This document shows, piece by piece, positions 56,577-63,070 of a stretch of DNA of 63,070 bases. The notes beneath the pieces are model-generated. The model had not been told where the DNA came from. It was given only the letters and a program-made list of their open reading frames with translations, and did no database searches. Positions within the stretch are counted from its first letter, which is position 1; every line of letters begins with the position of its first letter. This DNA comes from Clostridia bacterium (GTDB lineage Bacteria > Bacillota > Clostridia > TANB77 > CAG-508). The stretch covers positions 1-63,070 of the forward strand of contig JAAWKD010000007.1 in NCBI GenBank assembly GCA_022797215.1, given 5' to 3'. The position numbers and the translations under genes are program-made.

Positions 56577-57864
56577 ATGCACAACTAACAAAGAAGCTTG
56601 GCAATTATTATTTGATAAATATAATATCCTAAAAGAAATTAATCAGAATGGATATTTTAAAATAACTGCTAAACAAATAAATGAATTTAGAGAAGCTAGA
56701 CTAATGACAAAATTTGATAATAGTGCAAATTTGCCAGAATTATTTAAGAATAATAATTTAGCAATATTACCCATTACAACTAATAGTTATATGATTGCAA
56801 AATTTCAAACGTATAAGAAGTTTGAAGAAATAGAAGATGAAGAAATTGTTAAAATTAGTTTTCCTGAATATATTCAAAGTTTAGATTATAACAATATAAC
56901 AAGTGAAGCGTTAGCAATTAATTGTGCATATATAACACAAATATTAGAAATTTTTTTAAATGAAGAAGACCTTGTTCCTACTATAAGTGGAAAGATGGGC
57001 TCTGGTAATTTTGAATTTAAAATTAGTAAAAATGGAACTGAAACTGAATATATTAATGTTTCTGTTCAAAATTCAAGAATTGAAATAGATGGTGGTTTTG
57101 AAGGTATAAATAGTTTAGCTTTAGTTGAAGCTAAAAATGTAATTTCAGATGATTTTATGGTTAGACAATTATACTATCCATATAGACTTTGGAAAGGTAA
57201 AATAAACAAACCTGTTAGACCTATATATATTGTTTATTCAAATGGGATTTTTAGTGTTTATGAATATAAATTTGAAAATGATGAAGATTATAGTTCTATT
57301 AAATTTGTTAAAAGTAAAAAATATAGCATAGAAGATACAGAAATAGATATACAAGATATTCAAAATGTATTTAATAATATTAATAAATTTAATGAAGAAC
57401 CAGAAATAGCATTTCCACAAGCAGATTCTTTTGATAGAATTATCAACCTTTGTGAATTATTATTAGATGAGCCAAGAACCAAAAGTGATATTACAGAAAA
57501 TTATGCATTTGATGAAAGACAAACAAATTACTATACTGATGCTGCAAGATATCTAGGATTAGTAGATAAAAATAGAAATGATGGAAATATAGAATTTGAA
57601 TTAACTGAATTAGGAAGAAAAACCTTGAACTTAAGATATAAACAAAGACAATTAGAATTTGTTAAGTTAATATTAAATCATAAAGCTTTTTATGATTATT
57701 TAGGCTTATATTTTAAGAATTCTGACAAGCCTACAGCCTTTGATACAATAGAAATAATGAAACATTGTGATTTGTACAATATAGAAAGTGAAAGTACTTA
57801 TAAAAGAAGAGCTTCCACAATAAGAGGCTGGATTGATTGGATTTTGGATTTAACAAGAATATAA
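56569..57864 (+). CDS. Type II restriction endonuclease partner
   Basis: 431 aa, ATG 56569 overlapping the methylase stop (ATGAGTAG). The middle reads SVQNSRIEIDGGFEGINSLA and LVEAKNVISDDFMVRQLYYP: an E...EAK pattern fitting a PD-(D/E)XK nuclease core (about residues 170-190). The C-terminal part has a winged-helix-like segment (LLLDEPRTKSDITENYAF, YYTDAARYLGLVD) likely to bind DNA, and ends RRASTIRGWIDWILDL. Assigned as the cognate endonuclease from gene order, overlap and the nuclease core; the family name is not certain. Confidence 0.82.
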   Translation: MSRCTTNKEAWQLLFDKYNILKEINQNGYFKITAKQINEFREARLMTKFDNSANLPELFKNNNLAILPITTNSYMIAKFQTYKKFEEIEDEEIVKISFPEYIQSLDYNNITSEALAINCAYITQILEIFLNEEDLVPTISGKMGSGNFEFKISKNGTETEYINVSVQNSRIEIDGGFEGINSLALVEAKNVISDDFMVRQLYYPYRLWKGKINKPVRPIYIVYSNGIFSVYEYKFENDEDYSSIKFVKSKKYSIEDTEIDIQDIQNVFNNINKFNEEPEIAFPQADSFDRIINLCELLLDEPRTKSDITENYAFDERQTNYYTDAARYLGLVDKNRNDGNIEFELTELGRKTLNLRYKQRQLEFVKLILNHKAFYDYLGLYFKNSDKPTAFDTIEIMKHCDLYNIESESTYKRRASTIRGWIDWILDLTRI

Positions 57865-57871
57865 AATAAAT

Positions 57872-57910
57872 AATACTTGGTTCAAACAAAACCAGGTATT
57901 TTATTTTTTG
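57872..57910 (+). terminator. Terminator of the R-M operon
   Basis: AATACTTGGTT/AACCAGGTATT (57872-57882, 57890-57900; one wobble) followed by TTATTTTTTG. Confidence 0.85.
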
Positions 57911-58076
57911 TTAAAAATGTTGATAAATATAAAGTGTTAATGTAGCAGATGCGATTTGTTAATGCAAAGTTAATGTACCTATGAAAAATTTATATAAAAT
58001 TACAAGAAAATTTAAATAAATACAAAAAGTGAGTTTTGGGGCAAAATATAGACATCTCTAAAAAAAAAGGAAAAAA

Positions 58077-58116
58077 CGACAAAATTTCAACTAATGTTAG
58101 AAATTTGTCGTTTTTT
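58077..58116. terminator. Terminator next to tRNA-Cys
   Basis: CGACAAAATTTC (58077-58088) and GAAATTTGTCG (58100-58110) pair with one bulge, A-run before and T-run after, so both directions are served. It can end tRNA-Cys transcription at the island junction. Confidence 0.75.
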
Positions 58117-58123
58117 GTTGTTA

Positions 58124-58197
58124 TGGAGGCGCCACCCGGATTTGAACCGGGGATCAGAGTTTTGCAGACTCGTGCCTTACCACTTGGCTATAGCGCC
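58124..58197 (-). tRNA. tRNA-Cys (GCA)
   Basis: 74 nt including encoded CCA. Acceptor GGCGCTA/...GGCGCC-T-CCA region, D-arm AGCCAAGTGGTAAGGC, anticodon loop CTGCAAA (anticodon GCA), T-arm CCCGGTTCAAATCCGGG. The acceptor stem has a mismatch-prone third and fourth pair region (GGCGC with GCGCC is complete). Its 5' part is duplicated 83 nt upstream and its 3' end is duplicated at 55511. Confidence 0.95.
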
Positions 58198-58289
58198 GAT
58201 TATTATGCGTTACAGTTTATCGTATACTGACGTTGTAACTCGCTTTGCTCGAACAACCTCAGCAACTTGGCTATAGCGCCGATTATTAT
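58182..58289. repeat. 25-nt direct duplication of the tRNA-Cys 5' end
   Basis: The sequence from ACTTGGCTATAGCGCC to GATTATTAT at 58182-58206 is repeated exactly at 58265-58289. The 58 nt between contain a REP-like core. The second copy is a tRNA fragment only. Confidence 0.85.
58232..58257. repeat. REP-like palindrome, copy 5
   Basis: GTTG (58232-58235) pairs with CAAC (58254-58257) around AACTCGCTTTGCTCGAA, very close to the core of the copy at 1759-1798. It lies between the two tRNA-Cys 5' copies. Confidence 0.5.
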
Positions 58290-58331
58290 AATTTATATTC
58301 ATGAATAAATTTCCTTATTGTTAAAAATATC

Positions 58332-58405
58332 TGGAGCAGGTAACGGGAATCGGACCCGTAACTTAACCTTGGCAAGGTTATGTTTTACCACTAAACTATA
58401 CCTGC
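58332..58405 (-). tRNA. tRNA-Gly (GCC)
   Basis: 74 nt with encoded CCA. Acceptor GCAGGTA/TACCTGC, D-arm AGTTTAGTGGTAAAAC, anticodon loop TTGCCAA (anticodon GCC), T-arm ACGGGTCCGATTCCCGT. Confidence 0.95.
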
Positions 58406-58467
58406 AACTATGCTCACTTCCTAATCGAAATCAAGCATACTTATCATACCAAAATTTTGTGTAAAAG

Positions 58468-59760
58468 TCAAGGTACTAGACTTAAAAAATCCATAAAGTA
58501 ATCTTTTATTTCTTTCTTTTGTATTACCTTTTGGTTTTGTATACTTAAGGTTCCAATAGTTTTATCCTTTAGTTGAATCTTTACATTTCCTATGGTTTGC
58601 TTTTCTTGTACTGGTGCCTCTAAATAGTATAAGCTATTTATTTCAAGATCGATATTGTCTACTTCCGTATTTTTAATTGTCATCATTTTATATGGCATTT
58701 CTTCTAGTTCTATTTGTATTTGTTTTGTTTTCCCTTTATTAATATATATGCGCTTCTCATTCAATAGTTTCCAATTTTCAAATTTTTCTTTTAAAATTTT
58801 TTCTAAATCTACTACTTGATAATTTTTATGGATATATTCAATTAGCTTAATACTATCTTGTGTTCTAATTTTCTTGGTATCTGCTCCTAATACCACAGTA
58901 ATAATATCTAAATCTCCTCTTTTACATGCAGTTACTAGACATCTATTAGCTCCATTAGTAAAGCCAGTTTTTACTCCATATACACCATCTAAAACTCCTA
59001 ATAATTCATTTGTATTGGAAATTACTTGTGGTCTTCCATTAAGAGTAACTGTATAAGTCTTTGTACTAACAATTTCTTTAAATTTTGGATTTTGTAAAGC
59101 GTAATCCGCCATGCAAGCTAGCTCGTAAGCGGTTGTATAATGTCCTTGTGCATCTAATCCATGTGGGGTAACAAAATGACTATTGTTCCATCCCATTTCT
59201 TTTGCAGTTTGGTTCATCATTTCTGCGAATCCTTCTACACTTCCCCCCACATGTATTGCTAAAGCTACCGCAGTATCATTGCCCGATTTTAGCATAAGGC
59301 CATATAACAAATCATGAACTGTTATCTTGTCATTTACTTTTAAACCTAATCGAGAGCCTCCTGTACCTGCTGCCTTTTTATCAATTGTTACTACATCTGT
59401 TAAATCCGTATTTTCTAATACAACTATTGCTGTCATAATTTTAGTTGTGCTTGCCATAGGAACTTGTTTTAATCCATTTTTTTCATATAGTATTGTTTTA
59501 GAAGCTCTGTCAAAAATGAGACCTATTTTAGCATTTAATTTTGGCTCTTCTGTTATTGGTTTTGATGTTTGCACTGTCTCTTGCTCAATCTCTTTTACAT
59601 TAATTTCTTCATTATCTTCTAAGTCTGCAAAGCTTACTCCTATGTTAAAAAATGCAAATAACATTATGTTGATAAGTATCAGTAATACTCTTATTACATT
59701 TTTCTGCTTCAAAGAAGCTTGGTTTACCATAATATTTTTGTCTTTTTTCCTTGTTTCCAT
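58468..59760 (-). CDS. D-alanyl-D-alanine carboxypeptidase (S11, DacA/DacF-like)
   Basis: 430 aa. Hydrophobic export segment at about 22-45. Active-site motifs in order: STTK (104-107), SGN (159-161) and KTG (264-266), with ASTTKIMTA and YGVKTGFTNGANRCLV contexts typical of S11 PBPs. Trims the terminal D-Ala of peptidoglycan stem peptides at the membrane. The C-terminal ~130 residues form the PBP5-type beta domain (NEKRIYINKGKTKQI...), ending in a hydrophobic helix that could tether the protein. Last gene of a run that includes rdgB and the GGDEF gene, all on the minus strand. Confidence 0.95.
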   Translation of the reverse strand: METRKKDKNIMVNQASLKQKNVIRVLLILINIMLFAFFNIGVSFADLEDNEEINVKEIEQETVQTSKPITEEPKLNAKIGLIFDRASKTILYEKNGLKQVPMASTTKIMTAIVVLENTDLTDVVTIDKKAAGTGGSRLGLKVNDKITVHDLLYGLMLKSGNDTAVALAIHVGGSVEGFAEMMNQTAKEMGWNNSHFVTPHGLDAQGHYTTAYELACMADYALQNPKFKEIVSTKTYTVTLNGRPQVISNTNELLGVLDGVYGVKTGFTNGANRCLVTACKRGDLDIITVVLGADTKKIRTQDSIKLIEYIHKNYQVVDLEKILKEKFENWKLLNEKRIYINKGKTKQIQIELEEMPYKMMTIKNTEVDNIDLEINSLYYLEAPVQEKQTIGNVKIQLKDKTIGTLSIQNQKVIQKKEIKDYFMDFLSLVP

Positions 59761-59855
59761 AAAAATCTCCCATACCTTTACATTACTTAATTGTTGAAAT
59801 CAAGTCTTGTTCTATTGTATGAGAGATTTTAAAAGTTATTCTACTTTTTTATATT

Positions 59856-60443
59856 TTACATAATTTTTTCTAAGTATTCTTTTAATTGTACTAACGCTTT
59901 ATATCTATGGCTTATTTTGTCCTTTGCTTTTGTTCCAATCTCGGAAAGAGTTTTACCATTTTCTAGTTCAAAAATGGGATCCATTCCAAATCCGCCTTCT
60001 GTTTTTATATCAGTTGTAATATACCCTTCTAATTCCCCTCTAAAAGCCTTCTCCTCTTTTCCAGATATTACTAATGCAATTGTACAAATAAATTTAGCCT
60101 TTCTTCTTTCTCTTGGCAATCCTTGTACCTTTTCTACGATATATTGATTTTTTTCTGCTTGTGTTGCATTTTCGCCTAAAAATCTAGCCGTTCTAATTCC
60201 TGGAAATCCATTAAAGGCTTCCATACATAAGCCACTATCATCTGCTATACATAGTTTTCCTGTCATCTTTGCAATCGTTTTTGCCTTAATGAAAGCATTT
60301 TCTTCAAATGTTTCTCCATTTTCTTCTATTTCCATCTCTATCCCTAAGTCTTTCATTGAGATAACTTTATAGTCACTTAGGATATCTTGTATTTCTTTTA
60401 ACTTACCTTGATTATTAGATGCTACAACAATTTCTTTATCCAT
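59856..60443 (-). CDS. rdgB: XTP/dITP pyrophosphatase (HAM1/RdgB family)
   Basis: 195 aa, normal length. ASNNQGKLKEIQDIL (substrate-binding start), ENAFIKAKTIAKMTGK, IADDSGLCMEAFNGFPGIRT, ARFLGE, GGFGMDPIF and ISHRYKALVQLKEYL are all present and in order. Hydrolyses non-canonical purine triphosphates to monophosphates in the cytoplasm, keeping them out of DNA and RNA. SD GGAAG upstream of ATG 60443. Confidence 0.95.
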   Translation of the reverse strand: MDKEIVVASNNQGKLKEIQDILSDYKVISMKDLGIEMEIEENGETFEENAFIKAKTIAKMTGKLCIADDSGLCMEAFNGFPGIRTARFLGENATQAEKNQYIVEKVQGLPRERRKAKFICTIALVISGKEEKAFRGELEGYITTDIKTEGGFGMDPIFELENGKTLSEIGTKAKDKISHRYKALVQLKEYLEKIM

Positions 60444-60477
60444 TTCTTCCTTCTCCCTTTACTTAAAATCCTTTAGA

Positions 60478-60505
60478 AAACAGATATGAACCATCATATC
60501 TGTTT
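60478..60505 (-). terminator. Hairpin between the GGDEF gene and rdgB
   Basis: 11-bp perfect stem AAACAGATATG/CATATCTGTTT with a 6-nt loop; on the minus strand followed by TTCTAAAGG, a weak T-run, so partial termination is likely. Confidence 0.6.
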
Positions 60506-60516
60506 CAATTACAAAT

Positions 60517-61494
60517 TTAGTTTGTTCTTTTCCTTTTAGGTATTTCACATTTAGGTATATCTTCTCCATTTTTTCTTCTATCAATAATATATGTGCTACC
60601 TGGTGTAACCTTTGCTAAATGTTTTACCTGCGCTGCTACTTCCCCTATTTCTAATACATTGTGAAATCTTCCTTTGTCTACAATCACTACTCCTATGGAA
60701 ATAGTAGTTAATGGAAATTGCTCTAAAATACATTTTCTATTTGGCACTTCTAAATATCCTTTTTCTAAGTCTTCTTCATTGAAATATTTTTTCACACCAC
60801 TTTCAAATTCTAAAACAATGTCTTGACAAATTCGTTCACAATCAATATTAGAAGAAATGGCAACAAAATCGTCTCCTCCAATATGTCCTACAAAATTGTC
60901 TTCTGCTTCTGTATCATCATGGAGATGTTTTAATATACATCTAGAAGTAAATTTGATAATTTCATCTCCATTTAAAAATCCATATATATCGTTATACGCT
61001 TTGAAATTATCTAAGTCTATATATAAAATGGCAAAATCCTCTTTATTTAATAGTCTTTTTTTCATTTCTGCTTGGATTTGAACATTTCCTGGTAAACCTG
61101 TTAGAGGACTTACCCTACGATTTGTATCTAACAGACGAATCACATTTTTAATAGTATAATATAAATATTCTTCATCAATTGGTGATTTAATGTAGTGCTC
61201 TACACAAGCCTTTAAAATTTCTACTCTATGTTCTTTCTCTTTTCTAGAAGATATAACAATAATGGGTGTAATACTATTGTCTTCGTTCTGACGAATCTGA
61301 TTACATAGTTTAACAGTATCTTCTTGTATTCCATCTTCGTTAATGATAATTAAAGCTGGAATATTTTTAAGAACACTTTCTACCTCTGTTATTTTCGCTT
61401 TTTTAAATTTATATTCTTTTTCTTTCTTGAAAATATCTACTAGTTTCCCTTTTAGTTCATTATCATTATCAATAATATAAATTTCTTGTGCCAT
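60517..61494 (-). CDS. Receiver-like/GGDEF protein (putative diguanylate cyclase)
   Basis: 325 aa from ATG 61494; the upstream ATG at 61509 forms part of the SD (GAAGGAGAG). An N-terminal receiver-like domain (QEIYIIDNDNELKG, PIIVISSRKEKEHR, YIKSPIDEEYL) keeps the fold pattern, and IINEDG replaces the usual phosphoryl-acceptor context, so phosphorylation is doubtful. The GGDEF domain reads PLTGLPGNVQIQAEM, ILYIDLDNFKAYND and HIGGDDFVAI, the active signature in GGDDF form. The usual I-site RxxD is not evident. Makes cyclic di-GMP if active. Confidence 0.85.
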   Translation of the reverse strand: MAQEIYIIDNDNELKGKLVDIFKKEKEYKFKKAKITEVESVLKNIPALIIINEDGIQEDTVKLCNQIRQNEDNSITPIIVISSRKEKEHRVEILKACVEHYIKSPIDEEYLYYTIKNVIRLLDTNRRVSPLTGLPGNVQIQAEMKKRLLNKEDFAILYIDLDNFKAYNDIYGFLNGDEIIKFTSRCILKHLHDDTEAEDNFVGHIGGDDFVAISSNIDCERICQDIVLEFESGVKKYFNEEDLEKGYLEVPNRKCILEQFPLTTISIGVVIVDKGRFHNVLEIGEVAAQVKHLAKVTPGSTYIIDRRKNGEDIPKCEIPKRKRTN

Positions 61495-61527
61495 CTTTCT
61501 CTCCTTCATTCGTTTCTTATGTTTTCC

Positions 61528-62475
61528 TTATGGAGTATATTGAATCTCTGTAGCTGCTTTTTTTGTATATCCATTTACATTCGTTACTTCTACTAAAATA
61601 GTATTATTTCCATCCTGTAATAGGGCTGGACCTATTTTAATGTATTTTTCATTATTTGCTGGGTTTACATATTGTTTTCCGTTTAAGTTTAGTCTAATTT
61701 CTTTAATTCCATCTTCATCAGATGCTTCTATAATAAATTCTCTACCATTTTGAATTAATTGCATTTTTGGTTCTGATGTAGTGGCTACAATTTCTTTTTC
61801 TGTTTGTTCTATATTTCCGCTAGCATCTTCAGCTATAATTGTAATTTTCTTTGTTCCTGGTGTTAAATCAATTTCTTTTTCTATTTTAGTTTGTGTTCCT
61901 GTTGTCGCATCAATTTTTATGGCTTCTTGTCCTTCCCATTGATAAGATAAATAGCTGATAGCTGTTTCATCTTCTGCAGTAATTTTCATTTTTCTACTTC
62001 CATCTACCACATCTATCTTGATCGTTGGTTTTGTAATATCCATTCCTTCAACAATATATTCTTTTTGATAGGACACTTTTTTTCCATTCATATCTTCTAT
62101 TGTAATATTTAAAATACTATTTTGGTTTGGAAGTAATATTTCTTCATAAGCTGTTAGTCCTCCTTGTGGTAGTTCTGTTGCTTCACCATTATTCCAAGAA
62201 TAAATTACTTTAGATATTTCTACAGTGTGTTCTACACTAATAGCAACAGTGTCGCTTTGTCTGCTAACAATTACTTTGGGTTGGTTTGCTGGATCCTTAT
62301 CTGATACATCTTTATAAATTGCGTAAGAACCTTCTCCTGCTAAAACAATACCAAATATAATCATAACAAATGCAAAAAAGCGAACAATCCCCCTTATTTC
62401 TATTGCTCCACCACCACTTTGCTTTTTTTGTTTTTGTTGTTTTTTTCTATTTTCTACCATTAGGATTTGGTTCAT
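61528..62475 (-). CDS. Membrane-anchored protein with Ig-like repeats, 315 aa
   Basis: A basic Gln/Lys-rich cytoplasmic start (NRKKQQKQKKQ), one membrane span (about 31-50, FFAFVMIIFGIVLAGEGSYA), then three Ig-like units: SVEHTVEISKVIYSWNNGEA, KITAEDETAISYLSYQWEGQ with KITIIAEDASGNIEQTEKEI, and IIEASDEDGIKEIRLNLNGK with NNTILVEVTNVNGYTKKA. These resemble the AEDxxGNxxxxxxEI domains of Gram-positive surface proteins. Function unknown. Gap to the GGDEF gene is short, so they are probably co-transcribed. Confidence 0.8.
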   Translation of the reverse strand: MNQILMVENRKKQQKQKKQSGGGAIEIRGIVRFFAFVMIIFGIVLAGEGSYAIYKDVSDKDPANQPKVIVSRQSDTVAISVEHTVEISKVIYSWNNGEATELPQGGLTAYEEILLPNQNSILNITIEDMNGKKVSYQKEYIVEGMDITKPTIKIDVVDGSRKMKITAEDETAISYLSYQWEGQEAIKIDATTGTQTKIEKEIDLTPGTKKITIIAEDASGNIEQTEKEIVATTSEPKMQLIQNGREFIIEASDEDGIKEIRLNLNGKQYVNPANNEKYIKIGPALLQDGNNTILVEVTNVNGYTKKAATEIQYTP

Positions 62476-62620
62476 TCTTTTTCTCCTTATTTTCAGTTTA
62501 TTTACTATTTATCTTGTCCATAATTATTAATTACATTCCTACAAATTAATTATATCATACGGCTTTTTTAATGTAAACATTTGCGCAAGAAGTTTTTTGA
62601 AAAGGCATTCTTCTTTCATC

Positions 62621-62661
62621 AAAAAAACCTCCCTATGATATTTTTATTTTATCATAAGGAA
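62621..62661 (-). terminator. Terminator of the partial gene at the right edge
   Basis: Minus strand: CTTCCTTATGATA pairs with TATCATAGGGAGG across an AT-rich loop (62661-62628), then T7 (A7 at 62621-62627). It lies downstream of the gene ending at 62738. Confidence 0.75.
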
Positions 62662-62737
62662 GCCCCTTTTCAATATATTTTCAATTTATACATTTTTTTA
62701 CATTCCCATTTTTTCTCTACTATTTTGATTTGCTACT

Positions 62738-63070
62738 CTATTCCAAGCTGACTGCAAAAGTCCCTTCTGTTCCTGATTTTATGAGCTTAGAGCTGAGAGT
62801 GATTACGGGGAACAACGCACGCGAGCCGTTGTTAGTGTCGCCGTACGAATCGTACATATCGCCAGCGTTCACACCGCCTGAGTTCACATAGCGCACACGG
62901 AAAACGCAATAGCCAGAAAAAGTATAGACACAACGCGAAGCCAACCAGTATGTCGTAGATGTTCCTTGCGGAATAATCAATTTGTAATAATTAGCTTTTG
63001 TGTTATCTTTTTTCGTATATTCTTGAAATGCTGTTTGCATAAATGTAGCATCTTTATACCAATATGTTTG
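62738..63070 (-). CDS. C-terminal part of a surface protein (DUF6273-like), cut by the window edge
   Basis: The frame is open through 63070 without a stop, so this is the C-terminal ~110 residues of a longer protein; the ATG at 63040 is internal. YYKLIIPQGTSTTYWLASRC, FRVRYVNSGGVNAGDMYDSY and ALFPVITLSSKLI follow the WLASR...FxVRxVxSxGxV...LRPVITLxS pattern of secreted clostridial proteins. G+C over 62750-62950 is much higher than in the flanking DNA, which suggests transfer. Confidence 0.75.
   Translation of the reverse strand, partial: QTYWYKDATFMQTAFQEYTKKDNTKANYYKLIIPQGTSTTYWLASRCVYTFSGYCVFRVRYVNSGGVNAGDMYDSYGDTNNGSRALFPVITLSSKLIKSGTEGTFAVSLE

Larger units (their letters stand above)
55511..58139. 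mobile_element. Restriction-modification island at tRNA-Cys
   Basis: About 2.6 kb bounded by the 16-bp direct repeats 55511-55526 and 58124-58139. It holds the methylase and endonuclease genes only, with no integrase. Imperfect direct repeats lie just inside both ends: GTTAATGTAACTAGGAAA...TATATAAAAGTTCAAGAA (55584-55636) and GTTAATGTACCTATGAAA...TATATAAAATTACAAGAA (57969-58008). Insertion would have separated tRNA-Cys from its former terminator (55463-55497). Confidence 0.7.

Noticed and set aside
55222..58123. Integrase or phage genes in the R-M island
   Set aside because: Only the methylase and endonuclease frames are present; the remaining DNA is too short and has no such frame.
58036..58276. 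Plus-strand frames of 60-64 codons
   Set aside because: They run through tRNA-Cys and its terminator; the peptide is tRNA antisense sequence.

Overview
The window is low-GC, AT-rich bacterial DNA. tRNA genes with encoded CCA ends, strong AGGAGG-type ribosome binding sites, sigma-A promoters, an ISLre2 transposase, CAP, SDR, S11 and HAM1 family genes and large Ig-like surface proteins with dockerin modules point to a Bacillota/Clostridia genome, probably an uncultured host-associated lineage. The lineage is inference; there is no rRNA or marker gene to place it.

Layout. 1-8.4 kb is an accessory patchwork: an ISLre2 transposase broken by one in-frame stop, an IS3-family remnant, a secreted CAP protein, a BI-1-like membrane protein, a fused and decayed sigma/anti-sigma remnant, an SDR oxidoreductase, several tiny membrane proteins, and three tandem small-peptide cassettes (7.0-8.0 kb). 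8.5-39.9 kb is one minus-strand gene of about 10,450 codons. It reads as 17 blocks of exactly seven RCC1 repeats (17 predicted seven-bladed propellers), each followed by one Big2-type Ig domain, then about 23 cadherin-like beta-sandwich domains, a carboxypeptidase-regulatory-like domain, a dockerin-like module and an apparently intact M23 (LytM) peptidase. 40.2-42.5 kb has an Rpn nuclease gene, a PepSY-like anchored protein and a fourth small-peptide cassette. 43.0-52.6 kb holds a 2596-aa surface protein (cohesin-like domain, about 25 Big_3 domains, C-terminal membrane anchor with cytoplasmic tail) and a cohesin-like/dockerin protein interrupted by one frameshift. 53-55.2 kb is ordinary chromosome. 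55.5-58.14 kb is a two-gene restriction-modification island flanked by copies of the 3' end of tRNA-Cys. 58.1-62.5 kb carries tRNA-Cys, tRNA-Gly, a D,D-carboxypeptidase, RdgB, a GGDEF protein and an anchored Ig-like protein, and the right edge cuts a surface-protein gene.

Two things stand out. The four small-peptide cassettes (three at 7.0-8.0 kb, one at 42.1-42.4 kb) share one design: a sigma-A promoter, a strong SD, a 22-30 aa hydrophobic peptide, a terminator, and a convergent extended -10 promoter downstream. In each, 10-13 nt at the toxin start are repeated exactly near the predicted 5' end of the opposing RNA. That is the logic of the pAD1 par (fst/RNA II) type I toxin-antitoxin locus, but with peptides I do not recognise as Fst. 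The second is the propeller-on-a-string giant protein beside two proteins with cohesin-like domains, one of which also has a dockerin; this suggests, but does not prove, a non-cellulosomal cohesin-dockerin surface assembly.

Several dispersed structured repeats lie between the genes: a roughly 50-nt hairpin with compensatory changes between copies, and a roughly 40-nt REP-like palindrome.
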